DNA of 50,881 nt from Frateuria sp. Soil773 (GTDB lineage Bacteria; Pseudomonadota; Gammaproteobacteria; Xanthomonadales; Rhodanobacteraceae), in contig NZ_LMSL01000035.1 in NCBI RefSeq assembly GCF_001428405.1, forward strand, positions 1-50,881, read 5' to 3'. Positions 28,046-37,155 of the stretch are shown piece after piece. A program made the position numbers and the translations under genes. Positions within the stretch are counted from its first letter, which is position 1. Every line of letters begins with the position of its first letter. The notes under the pieces were generated by a model. That model did not search any database. It was not told where the DNA came from and worked only from the letters and a program-made list of their open reading frames with translations.

Positions 28046-28079
28046 TTGACACGATCAATGATTGGACGTATAGACGTCC
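28046..28079 (+). promoter_or_regulatory. cysB promoter overlapped by the shared sulfur palindrome
   Basis: TTGACA (28046-28051) and TATAGA (28069-28074) are 17 bp apart, a near-consensus sigma-70 promoter for cysB. The -10 box sits in the middle of GGACGTATAGACGTCC (28064-28079), a near-palindrome. The same core, GACGTATRGACGTCC, occurs before cysJ (35940-35954). This suggests one DNA-binding protein represses or modulates both, most simply CysB itself. The rest of the 352-bp cysG-cysB gap shows nothing else clear. Confidence 0.7.
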
Positions 28080-28240
28080 GTTTATGCATATATCCATTTC
28101 ATTCCGGGAAACCTTCCGCCGCCGCCACGAGGCGGCAGGCCTCCTTTCGGCACCCCCGATGGCGAATCGCATCCAGCGATGTACCCGTGCCCCGTCCGCG
28201 CGCCCGCCCACCGCCCACGAACGCCCACGAGCCTATCGCC

Positions 28241-29236
28241 ATGACGCTGACCCAGCTTCGCTATCTCGTAGCCATCGCCGACTCCGGCCTCAACATCACG
28301 CTCGCCGCGGAGCGGGTCCACGCCACCCAGCCCGGCCTCAGCAAGCAGCTCAAGCAGCTTGAGGACGAGCTGGGCTTCCAGTTGTTCATCCGCAAGGGCA
28401 AGAGCCTCGACGCGGTGACCCATGCCGGCAGGCACGTGCTGGAGCGCGCACGCACGATCCTTGCCGAGGCTGCCAACATCCGCTCGATCGCCGCCAACCT
28501 GCGCAACGAGGCGCGCGGCGAGCTGCGCATCGCCACCACCCACACCCAGGCCCGCTTCGCCCTGCCCGTCGCGATCGGCGCGCTGGCGCAGAGCTACCCC
28601 CAGGTCAGCGTGCACCTGCAGCCGGGCCGCGACACCGAGGTGCTGGCGCAACTGGAGGCCGGCCGCGTCGACCTGGCGGTGATCAGCAGCGCCGGCGCCC
28701 CGCCCGCTTCCGGCATCGCGCTGCCGGCCTACCGCTGGCACCGCGTGATCGTGGCGCCGCAGGACCACCCCCTGGTCAGCGACGGGCAGCCGCCGTCGCT
28801 GGACGAGCTGGCCCTGCTGCCGCTGGTCAGCTACGAATCCTCGCTGAAGGCCGATTCCTCGCTGCGCCGCGCCTTCGACGCCGCCGACCTGCGCCCGCAG
28901 ATCGCGATGACCGCCGGCGACGCCGACCTGATCAAGACCTACGTGCGCGCCGGCCTTGGCGTCGGCGTGCTGGCCGAGATGGCGATGCTGGAAAGCGACA
29001 CCGACCTGCGCACGCTGCCGGTCGACCACCTGTTCCCGCAGTGCACGACCTGGATCGTGCTGCGGCGCGAAAGCGTGCTGCGCGAGTACGTGCTGGAGTT
29101 CATCACCCAGTTCGCGCCGCACCTCGACCGCCGCGACGTGGTCCGCGCGCTGGCTTCCGACACGCCGCCGACCGAATGGTCGGCGGTGCCGCACTGGCGG
29201 GAACGCCCGGCCATCCCGCAAGCGGATGTGGCCTGA
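28241..29236 (+). CDS. cysB: LysR-family sulfur regulator CysB
   Basis: The 331-residue protein begins MTLTQLRYLVAIADSGLNIT and continues LAAERVHATQPGLSKQLKQL, the CysB/Cbl/NtcB-type helix-turn-helix; LGFQLFIRKGKSLDAVT follows. The effector domain has the sulfate/thiosulfate-like pocket words IATTHTQARFALP (about residues 98-110) and VISSAG, as in CysB. These features separate it from ordinary LysR proteins. It sits between cysG (divergent) and the cysJIH-sat operon (convergent), so it is in the middle of its likely regulon. CysB normally senses N-acetylserine and sulfide. The promoter carries the palindrome shared with cysJ. Confidence 0.95.
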   Translation: MTLTQLRYLVAIADSGLNITLAAERVHATQPGLSKQLKQLEDELGFQLFIRKGKSLDAVTHAGRHVLERARTILAEAANIRSIAANLRNEARGELRIATTHTQARFALPVAIGALAQSYPQVSVHLQPGRDTEVLAQLEAGRVDLAVISSAGAPPASGIALPAYRWHRVIVAPQDHPLVSDGQPPSLDELALLPLVSYESSLKADSSLRRAFDAADLRPQIAMTAGDADLIKTYVRAGLGVGVLAEMAMLESDTDLRTLPVDHLFPQCTTWIVLRRESVLREYVLEFITQFAPHLDRRDVVRALASDTPPTEWSAVPHWRERPAIPQADVA

Positions 29237-29360
29237 GAGGGCCGTTCGCCCCAGAAGGCATCCTGTTTCGGGTGCCCGATCAGTGACCAAGAGGGCTTAG
29301 AACCTGCTCACGATCTATCCGGCAGTCCAACCACATCCTCGTCATTCCTTCCTGCTTCCT

Positions 29361-29444
29361 CGTCATTCCTGCGCAAGCGGGAATCCAGTGGCTTGGTGCT
29401 TCAAAGCTCAAAGACGCTGGATCCCAGCTTTCGCTGGGATGACG
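29361..29444. repeat. REP-type inverted pair
   Basis: Starts CGTCATTCCTGCGCAAGCGG and ends with an inverted CCCAGCTTTCGCTGGGATGACG. The two arms belong to two sequence variants (TGCGCAAGC versus AGCGAAAGC). A partial CGTCATTCC copy precedes it near 29339. It lies 125 bp after cysB. Confidence 0.85.
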
Positions 29445-29445
29445 C

Positions 29446-29789
29446 TCGATGGGAAATGCCCGGAGATCGCGAACAAGGCTTGGGTATACGCAGGGTACTG
29501 GAGGCGGCGCCGCTACTGACGCGGGGAATCGCCGTCGACGCGTCAATGCCGACCTGCGGGCAAGTCGACAGGGCCTTTGGAGGCCATGTGGAGAAGACTT
29601 CAGCCGGAGGAAGGCTGCGGCATGGAGAGTACGAACCGCCACCCACGCCCTTGGTGTTCATAGGAATGTCCAGCGGCGCGCGCCACGGCTCCCGCGCCAG
29701 AATCTCGACGACGGCCGTGCCGTCGGCACGGCCGCGCAGTCGGCCGACCGCCTGCGCCATCGTGCAGCCGCACGCAGACAGCCACACTC
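29446..29789. other. Unassigned intergenic segment with an open minus-strand frame
   Basis: About 340 bp between the REP pair and the hairpins behind sat/cysC. A minus-strand frame starting at 29856 stays open through it and encodes words such as CGCTMAQAVGRLRG, IPMNTKGVGGGSYSPCRS and LPPAEVFSTWPPKALST. I cannot assign this to a family, there is no convincing ribosome-binding site, and the frame runs into the REP element. It could be a decayed small phage-type gene or a repeated noncoding element. Confidence 0.35.
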
Positions 29790-29875
29790 CCCGGGCGCAA
29801 AGAAGCCCGGGCGTACTCGACCCGGGCTCCAGGCTCCATGCCATTCCCCCGTGCACGGAATCGTCCGTGCACGGG
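29790..29875 (-). terminator. Two strong hairpins after the cys operon
   Basis: CCCGTGCACGGA (29848-29859), ATCG, TCCGTGCACGGG (29864-29875) is a perfect 12-bp stem that begins 11 bp after the sat/cysC stop. A second stem, CCCGGGC (29790-29796) and GCCCGGG (29805-29811), lies further downstream. No long U-run follows the first, so it may protect the 3' end as much as terminate. Confidence 0.6.
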
Positions 29876-29886
29876 AGTCTCCCAAC

Positions 29887-31644
29887 CTACGACGCGATCA
29901 GCCCCTTGTTGCGCAGCAGCGCCAGCACCTGCCGGGCCAGCGCGGCCGGCTCGACGGCCTCGCCGTCCAGCCGCAGTTCCGGCTGCTCCGGCACCTCGTA
30001 CGGATCGCTGATGCCGGTGAACTGGGCGATCTTGCCGGCGCGGGCCTGCGCGTAGAGCCCCTTGCGGTCGCGCGCCTCGCACACTTCCAGCGCGGTATTG
30101 ACGTGGATCTCCACGAAGTCGCCGTGCGCCTCCACCAGCGCGCGCGCCTCGGCCCGCGCGTCCGCATAGGGCGCGATCGGCGCGCAGATCGCGATGCCGC
30201 CGTGGCGCACGATCTCGCTGGCGACGTAGCCGATGCGGGTGACGTTGGCGGCGCGGTCCTCGCGCGAGAAGCCCAACCCGCGCGACAGGTGCTTGCGCAC
30301 CTCGTCGCCGTCCAGCACAGTGACCGGACGGCTGGTGTGTTCCAGCAACTGCGCCACCACGGCCTGCGCGATGGTCGACTTGCCGGCGCCCGAGAGGCCG
30401 GTGAAGAACAGTGCGAAACCGCGCGGCGCGTTCACCGGATGGCGCTCGCGCAGGATCTTCACCACGTCGGGGAAGCTGAACCAGGCGGGGATCTCGGTGC
30501 CCTCGTGCAGGTGCTTGCGCAGCTGGGTGCCCGAGATGTCGCGCACCTCGTCCGACGGCGTCACCTCGGTCGACGGCAGATAGGCGTCGCGGTTGGCCGC
30601 ATAGACCATCGCCGGGAACGGCACGATCTGGATGCCCAGCTCGGCCTGGTGCCGCTCCAGCAGCAACTGCGCATCGAACGGCCCGTAGAACGGCTGGCCG
30701 GTCGAATCCTTGCCCGGGCCGGCGTGGTCGCGCCCCACGATGAAGTGGCTGGCGCCGTGGTTCTTGCGGATGATCGCGTGCCACAGCGCCTCGCGCGGGC
30801 CGCCCATGCGCATCGCCAGCGGCAGCAGCGACAGCTTCACGCTGTCGGCCGGGTACTGCGGCAGCAGCGCGCGGTAGCAGCGCACGCGGGTGTAGTGGTC
30901 GACGTCGCCCGGCTTGGTGCGGCCCACCGAGGGCTGGATCAGCAGCTTCGCGCCGACCTGCTGCGCCGCGCGCAGGGTCAGCTCGCGGTGCGCGCGGTGC
31001 ATCGGGTTGCGCGTCTGGAACGCCACGATCCGGCTCCAGCCGTTGGCGGCGAACCATTCGCGCAGGCTGCGCGGGGTGTCGCGCAGTTCGCCGAAGTCGT
31101 AGTGCGCCGGCCGCTGGATGCCGCGGACGCGCCCGCCCAGCGCCACCGGCAGGGTCCGGTCGAGCAGTTCGGCCACGCCCGGGTGCAGGCGGTCGGTGCT
31201 GCCGAAGACGCGCTTGGCCTCGTGCAGGCGGTCGGGCCAGTAGATGTCCTGCACTTCCAGCACCGCCAGCGGCACGCCCTGGCTGTCGCGCAGGGCGACT
31301 TCGTCGCCCTCGTTCAGGGTGGCGGCGAAGGCCTCGCTCACGTCCAGGGTGATCGGGATCGGCCATAGGGTGCCGTCGGCCAGGCGCAGTTCCTCGACCA
31401 CGCGCTGGTAGTCGTCGCGGCCGAGGAAGCCTTCCAGCGGCGAGAACGCGCCGCTCAGCAGCAGCTCCAGGTCGCACAACTGGCGGGTGTTGAGGTCCAC
31501 GCCCGGCAGCCGGGCGCTGCGCTGCTTCAGCGCCTCGGCCTCGGCGGCGGGCAGGTACAGTTCCTTCAGCACGCCGCCGTGCGGGGCGATCAGGCCGTCG
31601 TCGGGAACGATGTCGGGGTTCGAAGCAAGCGCAGTCTGGCTCAT
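29887..31644 (-). CDS. sat/cysC: Bifunctional ATP sulfurylase / APS kinase
   Basis: The 585-residue protein activates sulfate. Residues 1 to about 400 are a Sat-type ATP sulfurylase: QTRNPMHRAHRE (210-221), QPSVGRTKPGD (237-247) and IVGRDHAGPGKD (302-313). Residues of about 405-585 are an APS kinase: P-loop GLSGAGKS (416-423), DGDEVRKHL, FSREDRAANVTRIGYVA and a PYEVPEQPEL end. The single chain thus makes PAPS from sulfate and two ATP, replacing the separate CysD, CysN and CysC of enterobacteria. It is the last gene of the cysJ-cysI-cysH operon, 55 bp after cysH. The frame is open far upstream, but MSQTALASNPDI is the natural start. Confidence 0.96.
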   Translation of the reverse strand: MSQTALASNPDIVPDDGLIAPHGGVLKELYLPAAEAEALKQRSARLPGVDLNTRQLCDLELLLSGAFSPLEGFLGRDDYQRVVEELRLADGTLWPIPITLDVSEAFAATLNEGDEVALRDSQGVPLAVLEVQDIYWPDRLHEAKRVFGSTDRLHPGVAELLDRTLPVALGGRVRGIQRPAHYDFGELRDTPRSLREWFAANGWSRIVAFQTRNPMHRAHRELTLRAAQQVGAKLLIQPSVGRTKPGDVDHYTRVRCYRALLPQYPADSVKLSLLPLAMRMGGPREALWHAIIRKNHGASHFIVGRDHAGPGKDSTGQPFYGPFDAQLLLERHQAELGIQIVPFPAMVYAANRDAYLPSTEVTPSDEVRDISGTQLRKHLHEGTEIPAWFSFPDVVKILRERHPVNAPRGFALFFTGLSGAGKSTIAQAVVAQLLEHTSRPVTVLDGDEVRKHLSRGLGFSREDRAANVTRIGYVASEIVRHGGIAICAPIAPYADARAEARALVEAHGDFVEIHVNTALEVCEARDRKGLYAQARAGKIAQFTGISDPYEVPEQPELRLDGEAVEPAALARQVLALLRNKGLIAS

Positions 31645-31699
31645 GGCAGTGGAGTTCCGGTCGGGAGTGAGGAAGCCATCGCGGGCGATGGCGGATGGC

Positions 31700-32422
31700 T
31701 TACGCGATGCTGTGCAGTCCGCATTCGCGCTTGAGCCCGAAGAAGCGGGTGTCCTCGGCGTCCATGCCCGGCTCCCAGCGGTGGCTGGTATGGGTGTCGC
31801 CGATGGAGAGGTAGCCCTGGTGCCACAACGGGTGGTACGGCAGGTCGTGGCGGGCGAGGTACTGGCCGACGTCGCGGTCGCTCCAGTCGGCCAGCGGGTG
31901 GAACTTCCAGCGGCCGTGCCGGTATTCGGCGAAGTCGATCGCCGCGCGGCTGCGCGACTGGCCGCGCCGCAGCCCGGCGTACCAGGCGGCCACGTCCAGC
32001 TCGGCCAGCGCACGCTGCATCGGCTCGACCTTGCGCATTTGGTTGTAGCGGTCGAGCCCTTCCACGCCCTGCTCCCAGAGCCGTCCATGGCGCGCTTCCA
32101 TCCAGGCGGGGCTGAGCGGCGAGCGGTAGACCTTCAGGTTCAGCGCAAGCCGCTCGGTCAACTCGTCGACAAAGCGATAGGTCTCGGGAAACAGGTAGCC
32201 GGTATCGATCAGCACCACCGGCAGTTGCGGCCGCTGGCGCGTCACCATGTGCAGCGACACCGCCGCCTGCGCGCCGAAGCTGGACGACAGCACGTGCTCG
32301 CCCGGGATGTGCTCCAGCGCCCAGGCCACGCGCTGCTCGGCGTCGAGCCGGGCGAGCGCGGCGTTCAACGCCGCCAGTGCGCGCGGCTCGTGCGGCTCCT
32401 GTGCCAGTCGCACCGCGTTCAT
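31700..32422 (-). CDS. cysH: Phosphoadenylyl-sulfate (PAPS) reductase
   Basis: The 240-residue enzyme reduces PAPS to sulfite with thioredoxin. It has the PP-loop start [14 protein letters not shown] (47-60), [20 protein letters not shown], a central [10 protein letters not shown], and the catalytic C-terminal KRECGLH with Cys234. The paired cysteines that bind the [4Fe-4S] cluster of APS reductases are absent, so it should be the PAPS-specific type, which agrees with the APS kinase encoded next to it. Its ATG overlaps the cysI stop by four bases, showing translational coupling. Confidence 0.97.
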   Translation of the reverse strand: MNAVRLAQEPHEPRALAALNAALARLDAEQRVAWALEHIPGEHVLSSSFGAQAAVSLHMVTRQRPQLPVVLIDTGYLFPETYRFVDELTERLALNLKVYRSPLSPAWMEARHGRLWEQGVEGLDRYNQMRKVEPMQRALAELDVAAWYAGLRRGQSRSRAAIDFAEYRHGRWKFHPLADWSDRDVGQYLARHDLPYHPLWHQGYLSIGDTHTSHRWEPGMDAEDTRFFGLKRECGLHSIA

Positions 32423-34113
32423 GCGACCACCCCGGCCGGGATGCGCCGCGCCGGCGCCGGCACGAGGATCCCGCTGCGCAGCAGGAAGTCGCCGAAGCCC
32501 TCGTGCTCCGCGCGCTCGGCGGCATAGCGGGCGAACAGCGGGTCGAGCGCCTCGAGGATCGCCGCCTCGTCCACGTTCTCGCGGTACGTTTGGTTCATCC
32601 GCTGGCCGACGAAGTCGGCGCCCAGGCGCAGGTCGTAGCGCCCCGGGCCGCGCCCGACCAGGGCGATCTCACCCAGGTAGGGCCGCGAGCAGCCGTTCGG
32701 GCAGCCGGACAGGCGCAGCAGGATCGGCGCGTCGAGCAGGCCATGGTGTTCCAGCCGCGCTTCGAGCCTGCCGAGGATCGTCGGCAGGTAGCGCTCGCTC
32801 TCGGCCATCGCCAGGCCGCAGGTGGGCAGCGCGACGCAGGCGATGGCGTGGCGGCGGATCGCGCTCTGCTGGCGGTAGCCGTCCATGCCGTGCGCGGCGA
32901 CGATGGCGTCGATGCGCGCCCGGTCGGCCGCTTCCACGTCGGCGACGATCACGTTCTGATTGCAGGTGAGGCGGAAATCGCCGGTATGGACCTTCGCCAG
33001 TTCGCGCATGCCGGTGAGCAGGCGCTGCTCGCCGCGGTCCAGCAGGCGCCCGGACTCGATATGCAGTGTCAGGTGCCAGCGGCCGTCCTCGCCTTCCAGC
33101 CAGCCGTAGCGGTCGCCGTTGTGGTCGAAGCGGAACGGCCGCGCGGGCCGCAGGGCGAAGCCCAGGCGGCGCTCCAGCTCGGCCTTGAACGCATCGGTGC
33201 CGCGGTTGTCCAGGGTGTACTTCAGGCGCGCGTGCTTGCGCTGGACGCGGTCGCCCCAGTCGCGCTGGATGGCGATGACCTGCTCGGCCGCCTCGCGCAA
33301 CTGCCCGGGCGTGACGAAGCCGATCACCTCGGCCAGCCGCGGATAGGTGGACGGATCGCCATGGGTGGCGCCCATGCCGCCGCCGATGGCGAGGTTGAAG
33401 CCGGCCAGCGCGCCGCCCTCGCGGATCGCGATCAGGCCAAGGTCCTGGGCGAACACGTCGATGTCGTTGAGCGGCGGGATCGCCATGCCGATCTTGAACT
33501 TGCGCGGCAGGTAGGTCCTGCCGTACAGCGGCTCGGGCTCCGCCTCGCCCACCAGCTTCTCGCCGTCCAGCCACAGCTCGTGGTAGGCGGTGGTCTGCGG
33601 CGCCAGCTCCGCCGACAGCCGGGCGGCCCAGTCGTAGGCCTCGGCGTGCGCCGAGGACTGCTGCGGCAGCGGCGTCGCCACCACGTTGCGCAGCACGTCG
33701 CCGCAGGCGGCGATGGTGCTGGCCATGGCGTGGTTGATCGCCGCGATGGTGGGTTTGAGATCGCGCTTGAGGATGCCGTGCCACTGGAAGGTCTGGCGCG
33801 TGGTGATGCGCAGGCCGCTGCTGGCGTAGTCGCAGGCAAGCCGGTCGAACACCAGCCATTGCGCCGGCGTGACCACGCCGCCGGGCAAGCGCGCGCGCAG
33901 CATGAAGGCGTACAGCGGCTCCAGCTTCTGCTTGCGGCGCTCCTCGCGCAGGTCGCGGTCGTCCTGCTGGTAGCTGCCGTGGAACTTCAGCAGCTTGGTG
34001 TCGGCTTCCGCGATGCTCCCGGTGACCGTGTCGGCCAGCCCTTCGGCGATGGAGCCTCGCAGTTGCCGGCTGTTTTCCTTGATGTATTCGAGTTCGGAGA
34101 GCTTGGCGGCCAT
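32419..34113 (-). CDS. cysI: Sulfite reductase hemoprotein subunit
   Basis: The 564-residue beta subunit reduces sulfite to sulfide with six electrons from CysJ. The [4Fe-4S]-siroheme ligands are Cys426 and Cys432 in CVALPTC, and Cys471 and Cys475 in SGCPNGC. Other family blocks are [11 protein letters not shown] (about 104-114), YLPRKFKIG and RLTCNQNVI. The length fits E. coli CysI (570). It begins 1 bp after the cysJ stop and overlaps cysH by four bases. Siroheme would come from cysG, about 4.5 kb away in the same island. Confidence 0.97.
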   Translation of the reverse strand: MAAKLSELEYIKENSRQLRGSIAEGLADTVTGSIAEADTKLLKFHGSYQQDDRDLREERRKQKLEPLYAFMLRARLPGGVVTPAQWLVFDRLACDYASSGLRITTRQTFQWHGILKRDLKPTIAAINHAMASTIAACGDVLRNVVATPLPQQSSAHAEAYDWAARLSAELAPQTTAYHELWLDGEKLVGEAEPEPLYGRTYLPRKFKIGMAIPPLNDIDVFAQDLGLIAIREGGALAGFNLAIGGGMGATHGDPSTYPRLAEVIGFVTPGQLREAAEQVIAIQRDWGDRVQRKHARLKYTLDNRGTDAFKAELERRLGFALRPARPFRFDHNGDRYGWLEGEDGRWHLTLHIESGRLLDRGEQRLLTGMRELAKVHTGDFRLTCNQNVIVADVEAADRARIDAIVAAHGMDGYRQQSAIRRHAIACVALPTCGLAMAESERYLPTILGRLEARLEHHGLLDAPILLRLSGCPNGCSRPYLGEIALVGRGPGRYDLRLGADFVGQRMNQTYRENVDEAAILEALDPLFARYAAERAEHEGFGDFLLRSGILVPAPARRIPAGVVA

Positions 34114-34114
34114 G

Positions 34115-35926
34115 TCAGTACACGTCGCGGGCGTAGCGGCCCTGGGTCAGCAGGTCGGCGAGCCATGCCTTGGCTTCGTCGGGGGAAAGTCCGCCGTGGG
34201 TGGCGGCGATGTCGATCAGGGCGGCATGGACGTCCTTGGCCATGTGGGCGGAATCGCCGCAGACGTAGAGATGGGCGCCGTCCTTCAGCCAGGCGTACAG
34301 CTCGGCGCCGCGCTCGCGCAGGCGATGCTGCACGTAGGCCTTGTCGGCCTGGTCGCGCGAGAACGCCAGGTCGAGCCGATGCAGCGCGCCGTCCTTCAGC
34401 GCCTGCTGCCACTCCACCTGGTAGAGGAAGTCGCTGGTGAAATGCCGGTTGCCGAAGAACAGCCAGTTGCGCCCGCTCGCGCCGCTCTCCCGGCGCTCCT
34501 GCACGAAGGCGCGGAACGGCGCCACGCCGGTGCCCGGGCCGATCATGACGATGTCGCGCGAGCCGTCGGCCGGCAGCCGGAAGCGCTCGTTCGACTCGAT
34601 GAAGACCGGCACCTTGCCGTCCTCGTCGGCGGCGGCGAGGAAGGTGGACGCCGCGCCCCAGTGCGTGCTGCCGTGCGCCTCGTAGTCGACCACCGCCACG
34701 GTCAGGTGCACTTCCTCGCCGACCGCCTTCTGGCTGGAGGCGATCGAGTACAGCCGCGGCGCCAGCGGCCGCAGCGCGGCCAGCAGCACCTCGGGCTGCC
34801 ACGGCGCCGGGTGGCGGCGCAGCAGGTCGATCGGCTGGTCGTTGGCCAGCAGCACGGCCAGCTCGGCGGACTGCTCGGGCCGCAGCACGCGGGCCAGCGC
34901 CTCGTCCCCGCTGACCGCGGCCAGCGCCACGATGAACGGGCGGCCGAGCCGGGTGATCTCGCGCTCGCGCTCCAGCCATTGCCGCAGCGGCAGCGTGCGC
35001 CCTTGGTGGGCCACTTCCTTCGCACCGTCCAGGCGCAGCGCGTCGAGCCACTGCGCGACCAGCGCCGGCGGGTTGCGCGGCCACACGCCGAGCGCGTCGC
35101 CCGGCTGGTAGTGCAGGCCGGAGCCTTCCAGCGACAGCTCGACGTGGCGCACGTCGCGCAGGCTGTCGCGCGCCACGATGCGCTGGTTGGCCAGCACGGC
35201 GGCGGCGAACGGCTGCTCGCGGGAATGGCTGCTGCGCGGCACCGCGTGCAGCGGGGGAACCCGCGCCGGCTGTGCCGGCTGCCCGGCCTGCTTCAGCAAC
35301 TCGCGCGCCTGCTCCAGCGCCCGCTCGGTCCACGGCTCGGAGACCGGCTCGATCTCCACGTCCGCCTCGCCGAAGTCGGCGAAGCGGCTGCCGCCCAGCT
35401 CGGCGAGGCGGGCGTCGAGCTGGCGCCCGATGGTGCAGAACTGCGGGTAGCTCGAATCGCCCAGCCCGAGCACGGCGAACTGCAGCGAGGGCAGCCTGGG
35501 CGCGCGCTTGCCGGCGATGAAGTCGAACAGGCCGCGGGCGTCGTCCGGCGGCTCGCCGTCGCCCTGGGTGCTTATGACCACGACCAGGTGGCGCTCCTGC
35601 GCCAGCTCGCGCTGCGGGTAGGCGTCGGCGCGCAGCAGCCGCAGCGGCAGTCCCGCCGCCTCGCCGCGCCGGGCCAGTTGCTCGGCGATGCGCTTGGCGT
35701 TGCCGGTCTGGCTGCCGTAGACGATGGTCAGCCGCGCCGCCGCGGCCTTGCCGGCGGCGGCAGGAACCGTGCCACCCGGCTGCGCCTGTGCCGCCAGCGA
35801 CGCGCTCCAGGCGGCCACCCAGTAAAGCTGGGCCGGGGTCAGCCCTTCCAGTCCCTGCGCCAACTGGGCAAGCCGGCCCGGCTCGATGGCAACCGCCGGA
35901 AGCTCCGGCACGACGACAGCATTCAC
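34115..35926 (-). CDS. cysJ: Sulfite reductase flavoprotein subunit
   Basis: The 603-residue protein takes electrons from NADPH to CysI. It has an FMN flavodoxin domain with [20 protein letters not shown] (about residues 67-86) and [18 protein letters not shown], an FAD-binding domain with RLYSIASSQ and the NADPH part with [24 protein letters not shown] and the terminal YARDVY. I choose the GTG at 35926 ([10 protein letters not shown]) because AAGGA stands seven bases before it; the longer frame to 35992 would read through the regulatory palindrome. First gene of the cysJ-cysI-cysH-sat operon. Confidence 0.96.
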   Translation of the reverse strand: MNAVVVPELPAVAIEPGRLAQLAQGLEGLTPAQLYWVAAWSASLAAQAQPGGTVPAAAGKAAAARLTIVYGSQTGNAKRIAEQLARRGEAAGLPLRLLRADAYPQRELAQERHLVVVISTQGDGEPPDDARGLFDFIAGKRAPRLPSLQFAVLGLGDSSYPQFCTIGRQLDARLAELGGSRFADFGEADVEIEPVSEPWTERALEQARELLKQAGQPAQPARVPPLHAVPRSSHSREQPFAAAVLANQRIVARDSLRDVRHVELSLEGSGLHYQPGDALGVWPRNPPALVAQWLDALRLDGAKEVAHQGRTLPLRQWLEREREITRLGRPFIVALAAVSGDEALARVLRPEQSAELAVLLANDQPIDLLRRHPAPWQPEVLLAALRPLAPRLYSIASSQKAVGEEVHLTVAVVDYEAHGSTHWGAASTFLAAADEDGKVPVFIESNERFRLPADGSRDIVMIGPGTGVAPFRAFVQERRESGASGRNWLFFGNRHFTSDFLYQVEWQQALKDGALHRLDLAFSRDQADKAYVQHRLRERGAELYAWLKDGAHLYVCGDSAHMAKDVHAALIDIAATHGGLSPDEAKAWLADLLTQGRYARDVY

Positions 35927-35939
35927 ACTCGAATCCTTT

Positions 35940-35954
35940 GGACGTCCATACGTC
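35940..35954 (-). promoter_or_regulatory. Shared sulfur palindrome in the cysJ leader
   Basis: Read on the minus strand it is GACGTATGGACGTCC, one base different from the site over the cysB -10 box. It lies within a wider pair, TTTGGACG...CGTCCAAA (to about 35970). TATGGA inside it could be the -10 of an activator-dependent promoter; alternatively TTGCCG, 16 bp, TATGTT just upstream may be the promoter. It ends 13 bp before the GTG start. Confidence 0.6.
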
Positions 35955-35998
35955 TTACCGTCCAAACATAGACTCCGGGCCGGAAACGGCAAAAGGAT

Positions 35999-36024
35999 GT
36001 GTCGGAATGTGCATATGCCGACAC
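35999..36024 (+). promoter_or_regulatory. Inverted repeat before the TauE/SafE gene
   Basis: GTGTCGG (35999-36005) and CCGACAC (36018-36024) are perfect arms 12 bp apart. The site lies about 70 bp before the transporter ATG and 70 bp upstream of the cysJ start on the other strand. Confidence 0.4.
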
Positions 36025-36095
36025 CTTATTTCCGCGTTAAATCGCGCCGCCAGATACTCGCTGCCCCTGCGCCACGCACGGATGCCAGCCCCGCA

Positions 36096-36848
36096 ATGAC
36101 GCCGCTTCCCGAATTCCTGACCTTCGTCGCCGTCGGCGCGTTCGCGCAACTGGTGGACGGCGCGCTGGGCATGGCTTATGGCGTGGCCTCGGCCGCGATG
36201 CTGCTCGGCCTGGGCCTGCCGCCGGCGGCGGCGAGCGCCAGCGTGCACTACGCGGAGACCTTCACCTGCGGCGCCTCCGGCCTGAGCCACCTGGCCGCCG
36301 GCAACGTGCGGCGGCGGCTGTTCTGGGCCCTGGTCGTGCCCGGGGTGGTCGGCGCGACGCTCGGCGTCTACGTGGTCAGCCACGTGCCGGCGGACTGGAT
36401 GCGGCTGGCGCTGACGCCCTACCTGCTCGGCATGGGCCTGTTCCTGCTGTTGCGCGGCCGGCGCAGCGGCAGGCAGCCGGACGACCACGTACCGCGCGCC
36501 ACCCGCCCGCTCGGGTTGCTGGCCGGTTTCGCCGATGCGGTCGCCGGCGGCGGCTGGAGCGCGCTCACCGTGACCACCCTGGTCGCCCGCGGCGCCACGC
36601 CGCGCACCGTGATCGGCACCGTGCACCTGGCCAAGTGCGTGGTCAGCGCCGCCGCCAGCGCCGGCTTCCTGTGGCACGTGGGCGCCACGCACGGCCTGGC
36701 CGTGCTGGGGCTGATCGTCGGGGGCGTGCTCGCCGCCCCGCTGGGCGCCCTGTTCGCCAGGCGCATGCCGGCACGGGCGGCGACGCTGCTGGCGGCCATC
36801 GCGGTGCTGGGCCTTGGGCTCAACAATGTGCTGAAGGCTCTGCATTAA
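36096..36848 (+). CDS. TauE/SafE-family membrane transporter
   Basis: The 250-residue protein has seven or eight hydrophobic segments and the TauE/SafE repeat pattern: an N-terminal LVDGALGMAYGVASAAML (about 19-36) with conserved AMGYG-type glycines, and an inverted-half counterpart LLAGFADAVAGGGWSALTVT near residues 137-156. Family members move sulfite, sulfoacetate or sulfate-like anions. Its position divergent from cysJ suggests sulfite export or sulfate entry coupled to this island; no other sulfate permease lies in the window. The start is uncertain: ATG 36096 places the first helix at the N-terminus but has no clear ribosome-binding site. Confidence 0.88.
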   Translation: MTPLPEFLTFVAVGAFAQLVDGALGMAYGVASAAMLLGLGLPPAAASASVHYAETFTCGASGLSHLAAGNVRRRLFWALVVPGVVGATLGVYVVSHVPADWMRLALTPYLLGMGLFLLLRGRRSGRQPDDHVPRATRPLGLLAGFADAVAGGGWSALTVTTLVARGATPRTVIGTVHLAKCVVSAAASAGFLWHVGATHGLAVLGLIVGGVLAAPLGALFARRMPARAATLLAAIAVLGLGLNNVLKALH

Positions 36849-36956
36849 GAAAGGCACAACCCATCCGCCAGCCTGGCACCTGCCCACCAGCCCGGTCTTT
36901 GCCATTCCGGCAAACACCCGTCATACCGGCATTAGCTCACCATCTTGGCACTGGCT

Positions 36957-37040
36957 CGTCATCCCAGCGGAAGCTGGGATCCAGTGCCTTCCGTCCTGAA
37001 AACTAAAGGCGCTGGATTCCTGCTTGCGCAGGAATGACGG
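36957..37040. repeat. REP-type inverted pair
   Basis: Starts CGTCATCCCAGCGGAAGCTG and ends CTTGCGCAGGAATGACGG, again a pair of two arm variants. It occupies the middle of the 307-bp gap between the transporter gene and roxA; the rest of that gap shows no gene. Confidence 0.85.
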
Positions 37041-37155
37041 GCAAAAAGCGGATTACCCCGCACCTCTTATATTCCCGCCTCCTACCTATGTAGCCACCGT
37101 CTATATAGCCACCATCACACGTATCGCGGCCGCCGCGCGCCGCTACAATGCGCGG

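Noticed and set aside
31645-32088. N-terminal extension of the sat/cysC frame
   Set aside because: It is a shifted reading of cysH, rich in Thr, Ser and Arg; the ATG at 31644 fits the Sat family start.
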